A DNA stretch of 64,000 bases from Planomonospora parontospora (GTDB lineage: Bacteria; Actinomycetota; Actinomycetes; Streptosporangiales; Streptosporangiaceae), in assembly GCA_014647935.1 (NCBI GenBank), contig BMQD01000001.1:248001-312000 (forward strand). The letters run 5' to 3'. Shown here piece by piece: positions 1 through 9,125 of the stretch (the stretch's first letter is position 1; each line of letters starts with the position of its first letter). The notes under the pieces were generated by a model. That model ran no database searches. It had not been told where the DNA came from and saw only the letters and a program-made list of their open reading frames with translations. The position numbers were made by a program, and so were the translations under genes.

Positions 1-1196
1 TCGAAGGCCTCCACCATGGCGGCGATCGGCACGACCCGGGCGTTGACCCCCTGCCGGTCGACGAGCTCCTGGGCGTCGCCGAGGGAGTGGTCGGAGGAGT
101 AGCGCGAGGGCATCAGCACCACGTGGACCCGGTCGGGGCCGATCGCGTCGGAGGCGATGGTGGCCGTCAGCGCCGAGTCGATGCCGCCGGACAAGCCGAG
201 GATGACCGACCGGAAGCCGTTCTTGGCGACGTAGTCGCGCACGGCCAGCACCAGCGCGCTGTAGACCTCGGCGGTGTCGTCCAGGTGCCCGGCGACCGAC
301 GGGGGCTCGGGGTCGTACGGCTCCAGCGGGCGGGCCGACAGCTCCAGCCGCTCCACCGTGATGACGGTCCCGTCCCCGGCGTCCACCTCGAAGGAGCCGA
401 GCCCGCCGTACGTGGCCTCGGGCAGGTCCAGGTCGGTCACCAGCAGCTCCTCGGTGAACCGCGCGGCCCGCGCGACCAGCTCGCCCGAGGCGGAGACGAC
501 GATCGAGTCGCCGTCGAAGACCAGCTCGTCCTGCCCGCCGACCTGGTTGGCGTAGGCGAGCGCGCATCCGGCCTCCCGCGCCCGCCGGGAGACGAGCTCC
601 AGGCGCACGTCGTCCTTCTCCCGCTCGTACGGCGAGGCGTTCGGCACCACCAGCAGCCCGGCTCCGGCCTCGGCCGCCACCGCGACCGGGCCGCCGTCCT
701 GCCAGAGGTCCTCGCAGACCGCGATCGCCACGTCGACGCCGTGCAGCCGGAAGATCGGCAACCGGTCGCCGCGCACGAAGTAGCGGTACTCGTCGAAGAC
801 GCCGTAGTTCGGCAGGTGGTGCTTGGCGGTCCTGGCGACCACCTGCCCCCGGTACAGGAGCGCCGCCGCGTCCAGCGGGGCGCCCTTGGGCTGCCCCACG
901 CGCGGGGCGCGGTCGGCGCGGTCGACGTAGCCGACGACCACGGGGATCTCGCCGAGCCCCTCCTCGGCCAGCCGCCGGGCCGCGGCCTCGACCGCCGCGA
1001 TGGACGCCTCCACGAACGAGTTCCGCAGCACCAGGTCCTCGACCGGGTAGCCGGTGAGGAACATCTCGGTGAAGACCGCCAGATGCGCGCCGCGGTCGGC
1101 GGCGCGGCGGGTCCACTCGACGAGCTTGTCGGCGTTGGCGGTCAGGTCGCCGACCGCGGGGTTGGTCTGGGCAAGTGCGATTCGGAGTTGAGCCAC
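1..1196 (-). CDS. nadE: Glutamine-dependent NAD+ synthetase, C-terminal end cut by the window
   Basis: The protein makes NAD+ from deamido-NAD+, ATP and glutamine in the cytoplasm. The GTG start at 1196 gives an N terminus beginning VAQLRIALAQTNP. The N-terminal glutaminase (CN-hydrolase) half shows its catalytic residues: Glu in FTEMFLTGYP, Lys in KHHLPNYG and Cys in VAICEDLW. Near nucleotides 166-195 the synthetase P-loop LSGGIDSALT follows. About 398 residues lie inside the window, so the last third of the synthetase domain is missing only because the window ends. Glutamine use fits the glutamine synthetase genes nearby, but no operon link is visible. Confidence 0.95.
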   Translation of the reverse strand, partial: MAQLRIALAQTNPAVGDLTANADKLVEWTRRAADRGAHLAVFTEMFLTGYPVEDLVLRNSFVEASIAAVEAAARRLAEEGLGEIPVVVGYVDRADRAPRVGQPKGAPLDAAALLYRGQVVARTAKHHLPNYGVFDEYRYFVRGDRLPIFRLHGVDVAIAVCEDLWQDGGPVAVAAEAGAGLLVVPNASPYEREKDDVRLELVSRRAREAGCALAYANQVGGQDELVFDGDSIVVSASGELVARAARFTEELLVTDLDLPEATYGGLGSFEVDAGDGTVITVERLELSARPLEPYDPEPPSVAGHLDDTAEVYSALVLAVRDYVAKNGFRSVILGLSGGIDSALTATIASDAIGPDRVHVVLMPSRYSSDHSLGDAQELVDRQGVNARVVPIAAMVEAF

Positions 1197-1251
1197 GCTC
1201 CCACCCTATTCCCGGGCGGCGGAGGGCCGGTCCCGTGGATCCCGCAGGACT

Positions 1252-1281
1252 CCCCGCCGGCGGGAACCCCCGCCGGCGGGG
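1252..1281. terminator. Hairpin between small secreted protein gene and nadE
   Basis: Perfect 13-bp inverted repeat (1252-1264 with 1269-1281) and a 4-nt loop. A second inverted repeat lies at 1325-1344. There is no T-run. The position after the leftward gene ending at 1401 suggests termination. Confidence 0.6.
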
Positions 1282-1350
1282 AACCGCCACCGCTCCGGAC
1301 CGCGGGCGCGGGCGGTCCGGAGGTCCCCGGCGGAGCCGCCGGGGAGGTGC

Positions 1351-1400
1351 CGGTCAGAGCCGGTCAGAGCCGGTCAGAGCCGGTCAGAGCCGGTCAGGGC
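1351..1400. repeat. Five tandem copies of a 10-bp repeat
   Basis: The unit cggtcagagc is repeated five times, the last with one change (cggtcagggc). The block directly abuts the stop codon of the small secreted protein gene at 1401. It is not coding in that gene. Confidence 0.9.
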
Positions 1401-1676
1401 TCAGTTGGCGGCGCTGGTGGTGGAGTTGCTGCTGGCGCCGCCGGGACCGGCCTGGCTGTAGGACTGCTTGAAGAAGACGCCGCTGCCGTGACCGCCGTGG
1501 CCTCCACCGGTGCCGGACAGGACGCTGCTGTTGAAGGCGCCGAACTTGCCGGCGCTGCTGGAGTTCTGCTCGAAGCTCGTGCCGCCGCCGGCCAGGGCGG
1601 CGGTCTGGAAGGCCAGTCCCAGGGCCGAGGCGGCTCCCGCGATCACCAGGGCACGCCGCAACTTCGTCATGGTCAT
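1401..1676 (-). CDS. Small secreted glycine/serine-rich protein
   Basis: This 91-residue protein begins with MTMTKLRRA, then a hydrophobic stretch and an Ala-x-Ala-type site near LAGGG at about residue 30, which is a clear Sec signal peptide. The mature part of about 60 residues is rich in Gly, Ser and Asn (FNSSVLSGTGGGHGGHGSG) with no cysteine and no known domain. It resembles the size and composition of small actinomycete surface or spore-associated peptides, but I recognise no family. A GAGAGGAAAC ribosome site precedes the ATG. It stands alone, with an AT-richer upstream region (1800-1870) likely holding its promoter. Confidence 0.7.
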   Translation of the reverse strand: MTMTKLRRALVIAGAASALGLAFQTAALAGGGTSFEQNSSSAGKFGAFNSSVLSGTGGGHGGHGSGVFFKQSYSQAGPGGASSNSTTSAAN

Positions 1677-1958
1677 GGTGGATGTTTCCTCTCTGTTCCG
1701 CCGGCCTCCGCCGGCGCATGGGATGGAGCACCCTAAAGGGCCCTGTGCGACGGCCCGGACGAGCCGGGAACCGCCGTACGCCAGCTGTGCTTCCCTGGCC
1801 TCCTCCGGCCGAAAACACGAAGTGTAACGATCTAACTACTGATGGACATGATCGATAAACACATTGATCAACCCTTGCGAGACGCCCGGCGCGTCTTCTC
1901 CCGGCCGGGAGGAGCCGGGGGGCGGCCGGGCCCGCACGCCCGGCCGGGCGTGCGGCGG
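1677..1958. promoter_or_regulatory. Intergenic region with likely promoter and a terminator palindrome
   Basis: This 282-bp gap holds no gene. Its middle (about 1815-1875) is markedly AT-rich for this genome and probably carries the promoter of the small secreted protein gene. A perfect 24-nt palindrome at 1932-1955 sits just after the histidine kinase gene ending at 1959 and likely ends that operon. Confidence 0.5.
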
Positions 1959-4133
1959 TCAGCCGGGCAGGGGGAGGACGGCCTCCACGGCCGTGCCGCC
2001 GCCGGGGGCGCCGACGATCACACAGCTCCCGCCGAGCTCGGTGGCGCGCTCGCGCATCGAGACCAGGCCGATCCCCGACCGGGACGCCTCGGGCAGGCCG
2101 CGCCCGTCGTCGGTGATCCGGACCGTGAGCGAGGAGCCCTCGTGCCGCAGGCAGACCGTCGCGGTGCGCGCCCGGGCGTGCTTGCGCACGTTGGTCAGGG
2201 CCTCCTGGGCGATCCGGTAGGCCGCCACCTCCACCGCCGCCGGGAGGTCGGACAGTTCGCCCGAGGTCTCCACCGTCACCGGCGGCTCCCCCTCGGACGC
2301 CAGGGCCCGCACGGCGCCGGCCAGCCCGAGCTCGTCCAGGGTCGGCGGGCGCAGGCCGTACACCAGCTCCCTGATCTCCTGGCTGACCGAGTCCATCCCG
2401 CTGCGCAGGTCGAGCAGGAGCCGGTCGGCGGAGGCCGGGGCGGCGCGCAGGCTGATCCTGGCCATGTTGATCGACATGGCCATGTCGGTCAGCGCGTGGC
2501 CCAGCCCGTCGTGCAGGTCCCGGCGGAGACGGCGGCGCTCCTCCTCCCGGGCGGTCAGGATGCGCTCGCGGGAGCGCTGCAGGTCGGCGGTCATCCGTAC
2601 GGCGTGCGCCACGTCGGCCACGTACGGCGTCGCCGCGGCGATCAGCCGCTCGTTGTGGGCCGCGGCGAACCTGCGCGGCCCCGGTGAGCCGATCAGCAGG
2701 CGGCCGACCGGCTCGCCGTGCCAGACCAGCGGCACCGCGCGCGGCGCGGGCCCCGGCAGGCCGAGCGTCACCCGCCGGGAGCCCGGGCCGCGCACCTCGA
2801 TCGTGACGCCGGTGACGCAGAGCCCGTCGCGGATCACGGCGGCGACGGCCGCCAGCGCGCCCGCGGGCTCGGCCTCCCCGACCTCCCGGGCCAGCCGGGC
2901 GGCCAGGACCGCCGGGTCGCCGTGCGTGCCGTACATGAGCCGGTCGACCAGGCGCCGGAGCAGGTGGCGGAGCGGGTGGAAGAAGGCGCCCGCGAACAGC
3001 GCGGCGACCAGGCCGCCGACCCGGTCGTAGTCCGACAGGGCCATCCCGGCGAGGGCGCCCGCGCCGAAGTAGACGACGCTGACCGCGGCGACCAGCCCGG
3101 CGGCCACGAAGGCCCGGCTGATCACGGTGTCGATGCCGTACAGCCGGTAGCGCAGCACGGAGAAGGCGATGGCCACCGGGATCAGGCCGGTCCAGATCGT
3201 GGCGGCCAGCCACCAGTCCGGTCCGGCGATCAGGCAGACGCTGTAGACCGCGAAGGCCGACAGCGGCCAGGCGATCTGCCGGCGGACGACGGGATCGGCC
3301 CGGCGCAGGCGCAGGACCAGGGAGAGCACGGCCGTGACCACGAGCGCCGAGACCAGGGTGCTGAGGACCAGCAGCGACGGCCGGTGGTAGGGGGCCAGCG
3401 CCTCCACCGCGAGCGGGTTGGGGATCACCCGCGGGTAGGGGTAGACCTCCGGGCGGGGCGTCGGGCGGAGGATCTGCACGGTGGCCTGCACGACCAGCAC
3501 GGCGACGCCCAGCGCCGCGACCGGCCGCCAGCGCGGCGACGGCAGGCGGCCGTCGGGGGAGTGCAGCGGGAGGACGACGGCGAGCAGCATGCCGCCGGTG
3601 CCCCAGCCCACGACGCTGAGCCAGCGCAGGTAGCCGGCGGCGGTGAGGTCCCCGGAGGAGGCGGCGGCGAACATGGCCGAGTCCGCGAAGACGTGGACCG
3701 CGCAGCCCAGGCCGCCGGCGCACATCAGCCAGCCCGTGATCGGGCGGACGCCGTGCGCCAGCAGGAACGCGCCCACCACGGGGAAGATCAGCCCCGCCGC
3801 GTGGTCGGGGGAGGCGGGCACGTCGAGGGACCACTCGGGCGGCAGGCCCAGGCCCGCGGCGGACCCGGTGACGGTGAGCGCCACGGCCAGCACGGCGACC
3901 ACGACGGGGGCGAGCCGCCGCGGCGAGGCCAGCAGCGCGGCCACCGGGCCCCGGCGCGGGACGTCGAGGCTGACGGCGTCCACGACGCGGCGCGGCACGC
4001 CCCCGGCGCCGGTCACGACGCGGCGCGGCACATCCCGGGCACCGGTCACGACGCGGCGCGGCACATCCCGGGCACCGGTCGCGACGCCGTCGCGCGACCC
4101 CGTGCCCGAGGTGCCCCCCGCCTCCACGTACAC
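1959..4133 (-). CDS. Membrane sensor histidine kinase (HisKA_3/NarL-type), first of two paralogues
   Basis: The protein has 724 residues. An N-terminal tail of about 55 residues carries three 11-residue repeats (TGARDVPRRVV type). It is followed by about eight hydrophobic segments up to residue 370, a GAF-like segment, and then the kinase core. The H-box DLHDGLGHAL has phospho-His at about 541, the N-box is EALTNVRKHA (about 645), and the G-boxes are DDGRGLP and GIGLVSMRERA. The GTG start at 4133 lies 2 bp after the stop of the response regulator gene, so the two are translated together. The related kinase ending at 5724 has the same architecture, and only one regulator is present. The signal sensed is unknown. 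Confidence 0.9.
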   Translation of the reverse strand: MYVEAGGTSGTGSRDGVATGARDVPRRVVTGARDVPRRVVTGAGGVPRRVVDAVSLDVPRRGPVAALLASPRRLAPVVVAVLAVALTVTGSAAGLGLPPEWSLDVPASPDHAAGLIFPVVGAFLLAHGVRPITGWLMCAGGLGCAVHVFADSAMFAAASSGDLTAAGYLRWLSVVGWGTGGMLLAVVLPLHSPDGRLPSPRWRPVAALGVAVLVVQATVQILRPTPRPEVYPYPRVIPNPLAVEALAPYHRPSLLVLSTLVSALVVTAVLSLVLRLRRADPVVRRQIAWPLSAFAVYSVCLIAGPDWWLAATIWTGLIPVAIAFSVLRYRLYGIDTVISRAFVAAGLVAAVSVVYFGAGALAGMALSDYDRVGGLVAALFAGAFFHPLRHLLRRLVDRLMYGTHGDPAVLAARLAREVGEAEPAGALAAVAAVIRDGLCVTGVTIEVRGPGSRRVTLGLPGPAPRAVPLVWHGEPVGRLLIGSPGPRRFAAAHNERLIAAATPYVADVAHAVRMTADLQRSRERILTAREEERRRLRRDLHDGLGHALTDMAMSINMARISLRAAPASADRLLLDLRSGMDSVSQEIRELVYGLRPPTLDELGLAGAVRALASEGEPPVTVETSGELSDLPAAVEVAAYRIAQEALTNVRKHARARTATVCLRHEGSSLTVRITDDGRGLPEASRSGIGLVSMRERATELGGSCVIVGAPGGGTAVEAVLPLPG
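3981..4079. repeat. Three 33-bp tandem repeats inside the kinase gene
   Basis: Units at 3981-4013, 4014-4046 and 4047-4079. The last two are identical in nearly all positions. Being 33 bp, they keep the reading frame and encode the 11-residue N-terminal repeats of the kinase. Confidence 0.85.
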
Positions 4134-4135
4134 CG

Positions 4136-5644
4136 CTACCTGCTCACGTCACCGGGGTTGACCAGGCCGGATTCGTACGCCGCGACGACGAGCTGCGCGC
4201 GGTCGAACAGCCCCAGGTGCGCCAGGAGCTTGCCCACCGACTCGGCCACGGACGGCTCGGAGACCGACAGGGTCGCGGCGATCTGCCGGTTGGTGAGCCC
4301 GCGGGCGATCAGTTTCAGCAGATCCAGCTCGGCGTCGCCGAGGCCGGCGAGCGCGGGCGGGGCCGCGGGGTCGGAGTGCCCGGCGAAGGCCGCGATCAGC
4401 CGGGTGGTGACGGCCGGGTCGATCAGCGCGTCCCCGGCCTGCGCGGCGCGCATCGCGGTGATGAGCTGCTCGGGGGCCGAGGTCTTGAGGACGAAGCCGC
4501 TCACCCCGGCTCGCAGGGCGGAGTAGAGGTTGTCGTCGGTGCCGAACGTGGTCATCATGATCACCTTGGGCGGGTCCTCGTCGGCGAGGATGCGGCGGGC
4601 GGCGGTCAGGCCGTCCAGCCGGGGCATCTGGATGTCCATCAGCACCAGGTCGGGACGGGTCTCGCGGACCAGCGCGATCGCCTGCTCGCCGTTCTCGGCC
4701 TCCCCGGCGAGTTCGAAGCCCGGTTCGCTGTCCAGCACCACCCGCAGGCCGGTGCGGACCAGCGCCTGGTCGTCGACCACGACGACGCGGAGGGTCTCGG
4801 TCGCCGTTCCCAGGGGCGTCCCCGGGGGTGTCCCCGCCTCCCCGGGCGCCTCCGGGGCCGCGACCCGGACGGTCTGGGCGGCCCGGGGGGCGGGCGGGTC
4901 CAGATGGGGGGCCTGGGCGAGCATGTCCGACTCCAGGCGCTGCAGCGTGGCGCCCAGGTCCAGCCCGAGCTCGTCGCGGAGCACGGCCCTGGCCCGCCGG
5001 AGCGCGCCGAGGGCGTCCCCCTGCCGGCCGCCCCGGTAGAGGGCCAGGGCGAGCAGCCGCCAGGCCTCCTCCCGGAGCGGGTGGGCCGAGACGTGCGCCT
5101 CCAGGTCCGCGACCAGGGCGGCGGAGTGGCCGAGGGCCAGCCCGGCGTCGGCCCGGCGCTCGACCGCGGTCAGCCGGAGCTCCTCCAGCCGCCCCGCCTC
5201 GGTCACCGCCCAGGCCAGGTCGGAGAACTCGGCCAGCGCCGGTCCCCGCCAGAGCGCGAGCGCCTCCTCCGTGCGCGCCCACACCGCGGCCGGGTCGCCG
5301 TCGAGTTTGACGGCGCCCTCGAAACGCCAGGAGTCCACCTGCTCGGCGGTGGCGCGCAGCGCGTAGCCCGGCGGGGCCGAGACCAGGACCCCGGCCTCCT
5401 TGCGGGGGGCGCGGTCCGGCTCCAGCGCGCGCCGCAGCCGCGAGACGTATCCCTGGATGGTGGACAGGGCCTGGGCGGGGGGTTCGCCCGGCCAGAGCTC
5501 GTCGATGAGCACGCTCACCGGGACGGCGCGGCCACCGGCCACGAGCAGCCGGGCAAGCACCGCCATCTGGCGTTGACCGCCGAGGTCGAGCACCACGTCG
5601 CCGTGGCGCGCCTGGAACGGTCCGAGGGCACGGAAAGTCAGCAT
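4136..5644 (-). CDS. Hybrid regulator: SARP (winged helix + BTAD) fused to REC + LuxR-type HTH
   Basis: The protein has 502 residues from the ATG at 5644; an in-frame TTG at 5689 is a weaker alternative. Residues 1-95 form an OmpR-like winged-helix domain (LGGQRQMAVLARLL, VSRLRRALEP), and residues 100-245 a BTAD helical domain, as in AfsR/SARP activators. A Gly/Pro/Thr-rich linker leads to a receiver domain from 285 (VVVVDDQALVRTGL) with phospho-Asp at about 337 (LVLMDIQMP) and the conserved Lys in VLKTSAP. A LuxR-type HTH follows at 434-494 (IARGLTNRQIAATL). The protein therefore has two predicted DNA-binding domains. It is the only response regulator beside two histidine kinases, so both may phosphorylate it (inference). 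Confidence 0.92.
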   Translation of the reverse strand: MLTFRALGPFQARHGDVVLDLGGQRQMAVLARLLVAGGRAVPVSVLIDELWPGEPPAQALSTIQGYVSRLRRALEPDRAPRKEAGVLVSAPPGYALRATAEQVDSWRFEGAVKLDGDPAAVWARTEEALALWRGPALAEFSDLAWAVTEAGRLEELRLTAVERRADAGLALGHSAALVADLEAHVSAHPLREEAWRLLALALYRGGRQGDALGALRRARAVLRDELGLDLGATLQRLESDMLAQAPHLDPPAPRAAQTVRVAAPEAPGEAGTPPGTPLGTATETLRVVVVDDQALVRTGLRVVLDSEPGFELAGEAENGEQAIALVRETRPDLVLMDIQMPRLDGLTAARRILADEDPPKVIMMTTFGTDDNLYSALRAGVSGFVLKTSAPEQLITAMRAAQAGDALIDPAVTTRLIAAFAGHSDPAAPPALAGLGDAELDLLKLIARGLTNRQIAATLSVSEPSVAESVGKLLAHLGLFDRAQLVVAAYESGLVNPGDVSR

Positions 5645-5723
5645 CGCAGTGGTAAGGGTACGACCACCTGGACTATGGCAATACGGCAAAATTCACCATC
5701 GTTCGCATCCTGTAAGGAATCGG

Positions 5724-7733
5724 TTATCCGGTCGGGCCCGTCTCGACGGCCGTGCCGCTGGCCAGCGGAAGCACCGCCTCAACCACGGTGCCGCCCTCCG
5801 GCGGAGAGGTGATCATGCAGGTTCCGCCGAGTTCCGCGGCCCTCTCGCGCATCGACGCCAGCCCGACCCCCGAGCGCCGGCCCGCGGGCACGCCCACGCC
5901 GTCGTCGCTCACCCGGACGCTCAGCTGCCCGCCCCGCTCCAGCGAGACCCGGACCGTGCGGGCGCGGGCGTGCCGGCGCGCGTTGGTCAGGGCCTCCTGC
6001 ACGATCCGGTAGGCCGCGACCTCGACGGCGGCCGACAGCCCGGTGAGGTCGCCGCGCACCTCGACCGCGACCTCCGGCCCGGCCATCTCCCCGATGGCGC
6101 CGGCCAGGCCGAGGTCGTCCAGGGCCGGCGGGCGCAGGCCGTACACCAGGTGCCTGATGTCGCTGGTGACGCTGTCCATGCCGGAGCGCAGGCCGTCGAG
6201 CAGCCGCTCGGCGCTCTCGGGGGAGGTGTGCAGGGAGAGCCGGGCCGCGTTGATGGACATGGCCATGCCGCTGAGCGACTGGCCGAGGCCGTCGTGCAGG
6301 TCGCGGCGGAGGCGGCGGCGCTCCTCCTCGCGTGTGGCGATGATCCGCTCACGCGAGCGCCGCAGCGTGTCGACCAGCAGGACCGCGTGGGCGGCGTCCG
6401 CGATGTACGGCGTGAGCGCGGAGACGACCCGCTCGTTGTGCGCCGCGGGCAGCCGCCGGGCTCCGGGGCGGCCGATGAGCAGCCGGCCGACCGGCTCGCC
6501 GTGCCAGACCAGCGGGACCCGCCGGGCCACCTCGCCGAGCTCACCCGAGACCTCGTCGGTCGGCCCGGCGTGGGGTCCGGCGGTCCCGGCGGTCCCGGTG
6601 GCGGGCCGGGGCGAGAAGCGCACGGCCACGCCGGTGACGGAGAGCCCCTCGCGCAGCACCTCCAGGGCCGCCTGCAGCCCTCCGGCCGGGTCGGCCCGCT
6701 GCAGCCGGGACCGCACCTCCGCGGCCAGTGCCACCGGATCGCCCCTGCTGCCGTAGAGCAGGCGGTCGGCGCCGCGCTGGAGCACCCCACGGAGCGGGTG
6801 GAAGAACGCCCCCGCGCAGAGCGCGGCGAGCAGGCCGCCGATCCGGTCCACGTCGGACAGCAGCAGGCTCGAGGCGGTGCCCACCGCCACGTAGACGCCG
6901 CCGATGACGCCCACCAGGCCGGCGCCGACCAGCGCGCGGGTGATCAGCGTGTCGATGCCGTAGAGCCGGTGCCGCAGGATGGCGAACGCGATCGCGGCGG
7001 GGACGAGCGGGATGGTGAACGAGGCCAGCCACCAGACCGGGTCGCCGACCACCCAGGGGACGACCACGGTCGTCGTCGCCACCAGCGGGCAGAGGATCCG
7101 CCGCCGGTCGAGCGGATCCGCCCCGCGCAGGCGCCCGGCGAGGGAGGCGACCGCCAGCACCATGGACGCGGCCGACAGCCAGTGCAGGACCTCTCTGAGG
7201 ACCGGCTGCGCGGGGACCGCCCGGAGGAGGACCGCCGCCTGGAGCAGACCGTCCAGCGCCATGACCGCGCCCGCGAAGACGATCAGGGGGCGCCACCGGC
7301 GCGAGGGCGGCCGGCCGGTCGGATGCACCAGCGGCAGCAGCACGCCCAGCAGGAACGAGGCCAGCGCCCAGCTCTGGCCGACGATCACCCACAGCAGCAC
7401 GGGCGCGTCCGGGGAGTACGGGGTCGGGGCGTGCAGCCGGGCGACGTTGGCCGCCAGGATGTTGGCGGCGCAGGCCAGCCCGCCCACCGCCAGCAGCCAG
7501 CCGACGAGCAGCCGCGGGCGCTGGAAGACCAGCAGGGCTCCGAAGATCGGGAAGGCGGTCCCCGCCACGTCCTCGGGGGCGAACGGCAGCGGAGTGTAGG
7601 GGGACTGCGGGAGCCGGGCGGTCACCCAGATGTCGGCGAGTTCCATGGCGACGGCCGCCGCGGCGATCGCCGCCGCCGCGGCCCGCGCCCGCCCGGGGCC
7701 CACCACGGCGGACAGCCTGTCCAGCCCGCGCAT
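5724..7733 (-). CDS. Membrane sensor histidine kinase (HisKA_3/NarL-type), second paralogue
   Basis: The protein has 669 residues from the ATG at 7733, preceded by GAAAGGA at 8 nt. The N-terminal 300 residues hold about eight membrane segments. A GAF-like part (VGRLLIGRPGARR) follows, then the H-box DLHDGLGQSL with phospho-His at about 480, the N-box EALTNARRHA and the G-boxes DDGVGVP and GVGLASMRERA. It is closely similar along its whole length to the kinase at 1959-4133, including VWHGEPVGRLLIG and REEERRRLRRDLHDGLG, but lacks that protein's N-terminal 11-residue repeats. It is the first gene of the leftward kinase-regulator-kinase operon, with 79 bp before the regulator. Confidence 0.92.
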   Translation of the reverse strand: MRGLDRLSAVVGPGRARAAAAAIAAAAVAMELADIWVTARLPQSPYTPLPFAPEDVAGTAFPIFGALLVFQRPRLLVGWLLAVGGLACAANILAANVARLHAPTPYSPDAPVLLWVIVGQSWALASFLLGVLLPLVHPTGRPPSRRWRPLIVFAGAVMALDGLLQAAVLLRAVPAQPVLREVLHWLSAASMVLAVASLAGRLRGADPLDRRRILCPLVATTTVVVPWVVGDPVWWLASFTIPLVPAAIAFAILRHRLYGIDTLITRALVGAGLVGVIGGVYVAVGTASSLLLSDVDRIGGLLAALCAGAFFHPLRGVLQRGADRLLYGSRGDPVALAAEVRSRLQRADPAGGLQAALEVLREGLSVTGVAVRFSPRPATGTAGTAGPHAGPTDEVSGELGEVARRVPLVWHGEPVGRLLIGRPGARRLPAAHNERVVSALTPYIADAAHAVLLVDTLRRSRERIIATREEERRRLRRDLHDGLGQSLSGMAMSINAARLSLHTSPESAERLLDGLRSGMDSVTSDIRHLVYGLRPPALDDLGLAGAIGEMAGPEVAVEVRGDLTGLSAAVEVAAYRIVQEALTNARRHARARTVRVSLERGGQLSVRVSDDGVGVPAGRRSGVGLASMRERAAELGGTCMITSPPEGGTVVEAVLPLASGTAVETGPTG

Positions 7734-7827
7734 ACGGTCGGTCCTTTCACGAAACACGATGTGAGAGGACCCTAACCGGCGCGGACAGCAATCCAATCAA
7801 ACCGGATCGGATCGGATCAACGGACGA

Positions 7828-9078
7828 TCAACGCGCCGGTCCGGCCTCCGCCGCCGCGGACTCCTCCGCCGCCGCCGCGCGTGCCCGGCGGCGCAGCGCC
7901 GGGCCGATCGCGAGCAGGCCCGCGGCGGCCACCAGCTCGATCGCCCCGACGACCGGCCAGAGGACGGCGGGACCGGCCGCCAGCAGCCGGGTGCCGAGCA
8001 GCGGGGCGAGCATAGTCCCGGCCGACCAGGCGAAGCCGTACATCCCGGAGTAGCGCCCGCGCAGGTGGGCGGGGGCGAGCGCGGCCACGACCGCCCCGGG
8101 GACGCCCGCCGTGATGATCTCCCCCAGCGTCCAGACGACCACCGTGGCGGCGTACCCGGCGACGCCTGAGACGAAGGCGGTCAGCGCGAAGCCCCCGCCG
8201 ATGACCGCGAACCCGGCGGCCAGCACGGTGCTGTGGTCCCGCCTGCCGAGCCAGTCGCCGGTCAGCGGCTGGACCAGCACGATCAGGATGCCGTTGACCG
8301 CCATGACCAGGCCGTAGGCCGAGGGGGACAGGCCCGCGCCGGTCATCGCCAGCGGCAGGGTGGTGAACGCCTGGGCGTAGACCAGGGTGGAGAGCACGGA
8401 GATCACGATGAAGGCGACCATCAGGCGATCGGCGAAGACGGCGCCGTAGCCGCCGCCCGCCGCCCGCCCGCCCGGCGCGGGCCGGGTCTCCGGCACCGCC
8501 CGCCACACCAGCAGCCCGAAGAGCACCGAGGTGGTCGCGTTGAAGGCGAACATCCAGCCGTACCCGGCCTCGGCGAACCAGCCGCCGGCGACCATGGCGA
8601 CCGCGAAGCCGAGGTTCAGCGCCCAGAAGAGCAGGCCGTAGGCGCGGGGCCGGTCCTCCGGCGCGACCAGGTCGGCCACCAGGGCGTTGGCCGCGGGCCG
8701 GTAGGCGTCGATCGTCACGCCGAGCACGAACATCAGCGCCACGATCGCGGGCAGCGAGGCGGCGGCCCCCAGCGCCCCCATGGTGGCGGCGGTGGCGACC
8801 ATGCCGCCGGTCAGCGTGACCCGCCGCCCGAACCGGTCGGCCAGCCAGCCCGCCAGCGGCTGCGAGATCAGCGAGCCCGCCCCGAAGACCGCCATCACCG
8901 CGCCCGCGGCGGCCAGGGACATGCCGCGGGCCTGCGTCAGGTACACGCCGATGAACGGCTCGACCATCATGCCCACCCGGTTGACCAGGGTCCCGGTCCA
9001 CAGCGCCCAGAAGGCGCGGGGGAGGCCGCCGATCTTCGATCGCAGGAACGAGGGGCTGGTGAGGGTCGTGCTCGTCAT
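7828..9078 (-). CDS. MFS transporter, probable drug exporter
   Basis: This 416-residue membrane protein has about 12 hydrophobic segments. The MFS signature loop between helices 2 and 3 is visible as GWLADRFGRRVTL at about residues 77-89. The C-terminal tail is Ala/Glu-rich. The ATG at 9078 faces the GTG of an ArsR-type regulator across 47 bp, the usual layout of an efflux pump with its own repressor. The substrate cannot be told. The single-domain 12-helix form argues against a 14-helix DHA2 pump. Confidence 0.88.
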   Translation of the reverse strand: MTSTTLTSPSFLRSKIGGLPRAFWALWTGTLVNRVGMMVEPFIGVYLTQARGMSLAAAGAVMAVFGAGSLISQPLAGWLADRFGRRVTLTGGMVATAATMGALGAAASLPAIVALMFVLGVTIDAYRPAANALVADLVAPEDRPRAYGLLFWALNLGFAVAMVAGGWFAEAGYGWMFAFNATTSVLFGLLVWRAVPETRPAPGGRAAGGGYGAVFADRLMVAFIVISVLSTLVYAQAFTTLPLAMTGAGLSPSAYGLVMAVNGILIVLVQPLTGDWLGRRDHSTVLAAGFAVIGGGFALTAFVSGVAGYAATVVVWTLGEIITAGVPGAVVAALAPAHLRGRYSGMYGFAWSAGTMLAPLLGTRLLAAGPAVLWPVVGAIELVAAAGLLAIGPALRRRARAAAAEESAAAEAGPAR

Positions 9079-9125
9079 GGGACCAGGTTTGGACAGCCGG
9101 TCGTGCGGATGCGAACCTTTTAGCC

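Noticed and set aside
1384-3834. Very long open frames overlapping the histidine kinase and other genes in other frames or strands
   Set aside because: They are rich in Arg/Pro/Gly/Ala with no domain, as always seen opposite real genes in DNA of this GC content.
3981-4079. Repeat block as a CRISPR array
   Set aside because: Units adjoin without spacers, lie inside a coding frame, and no cas gene is near.
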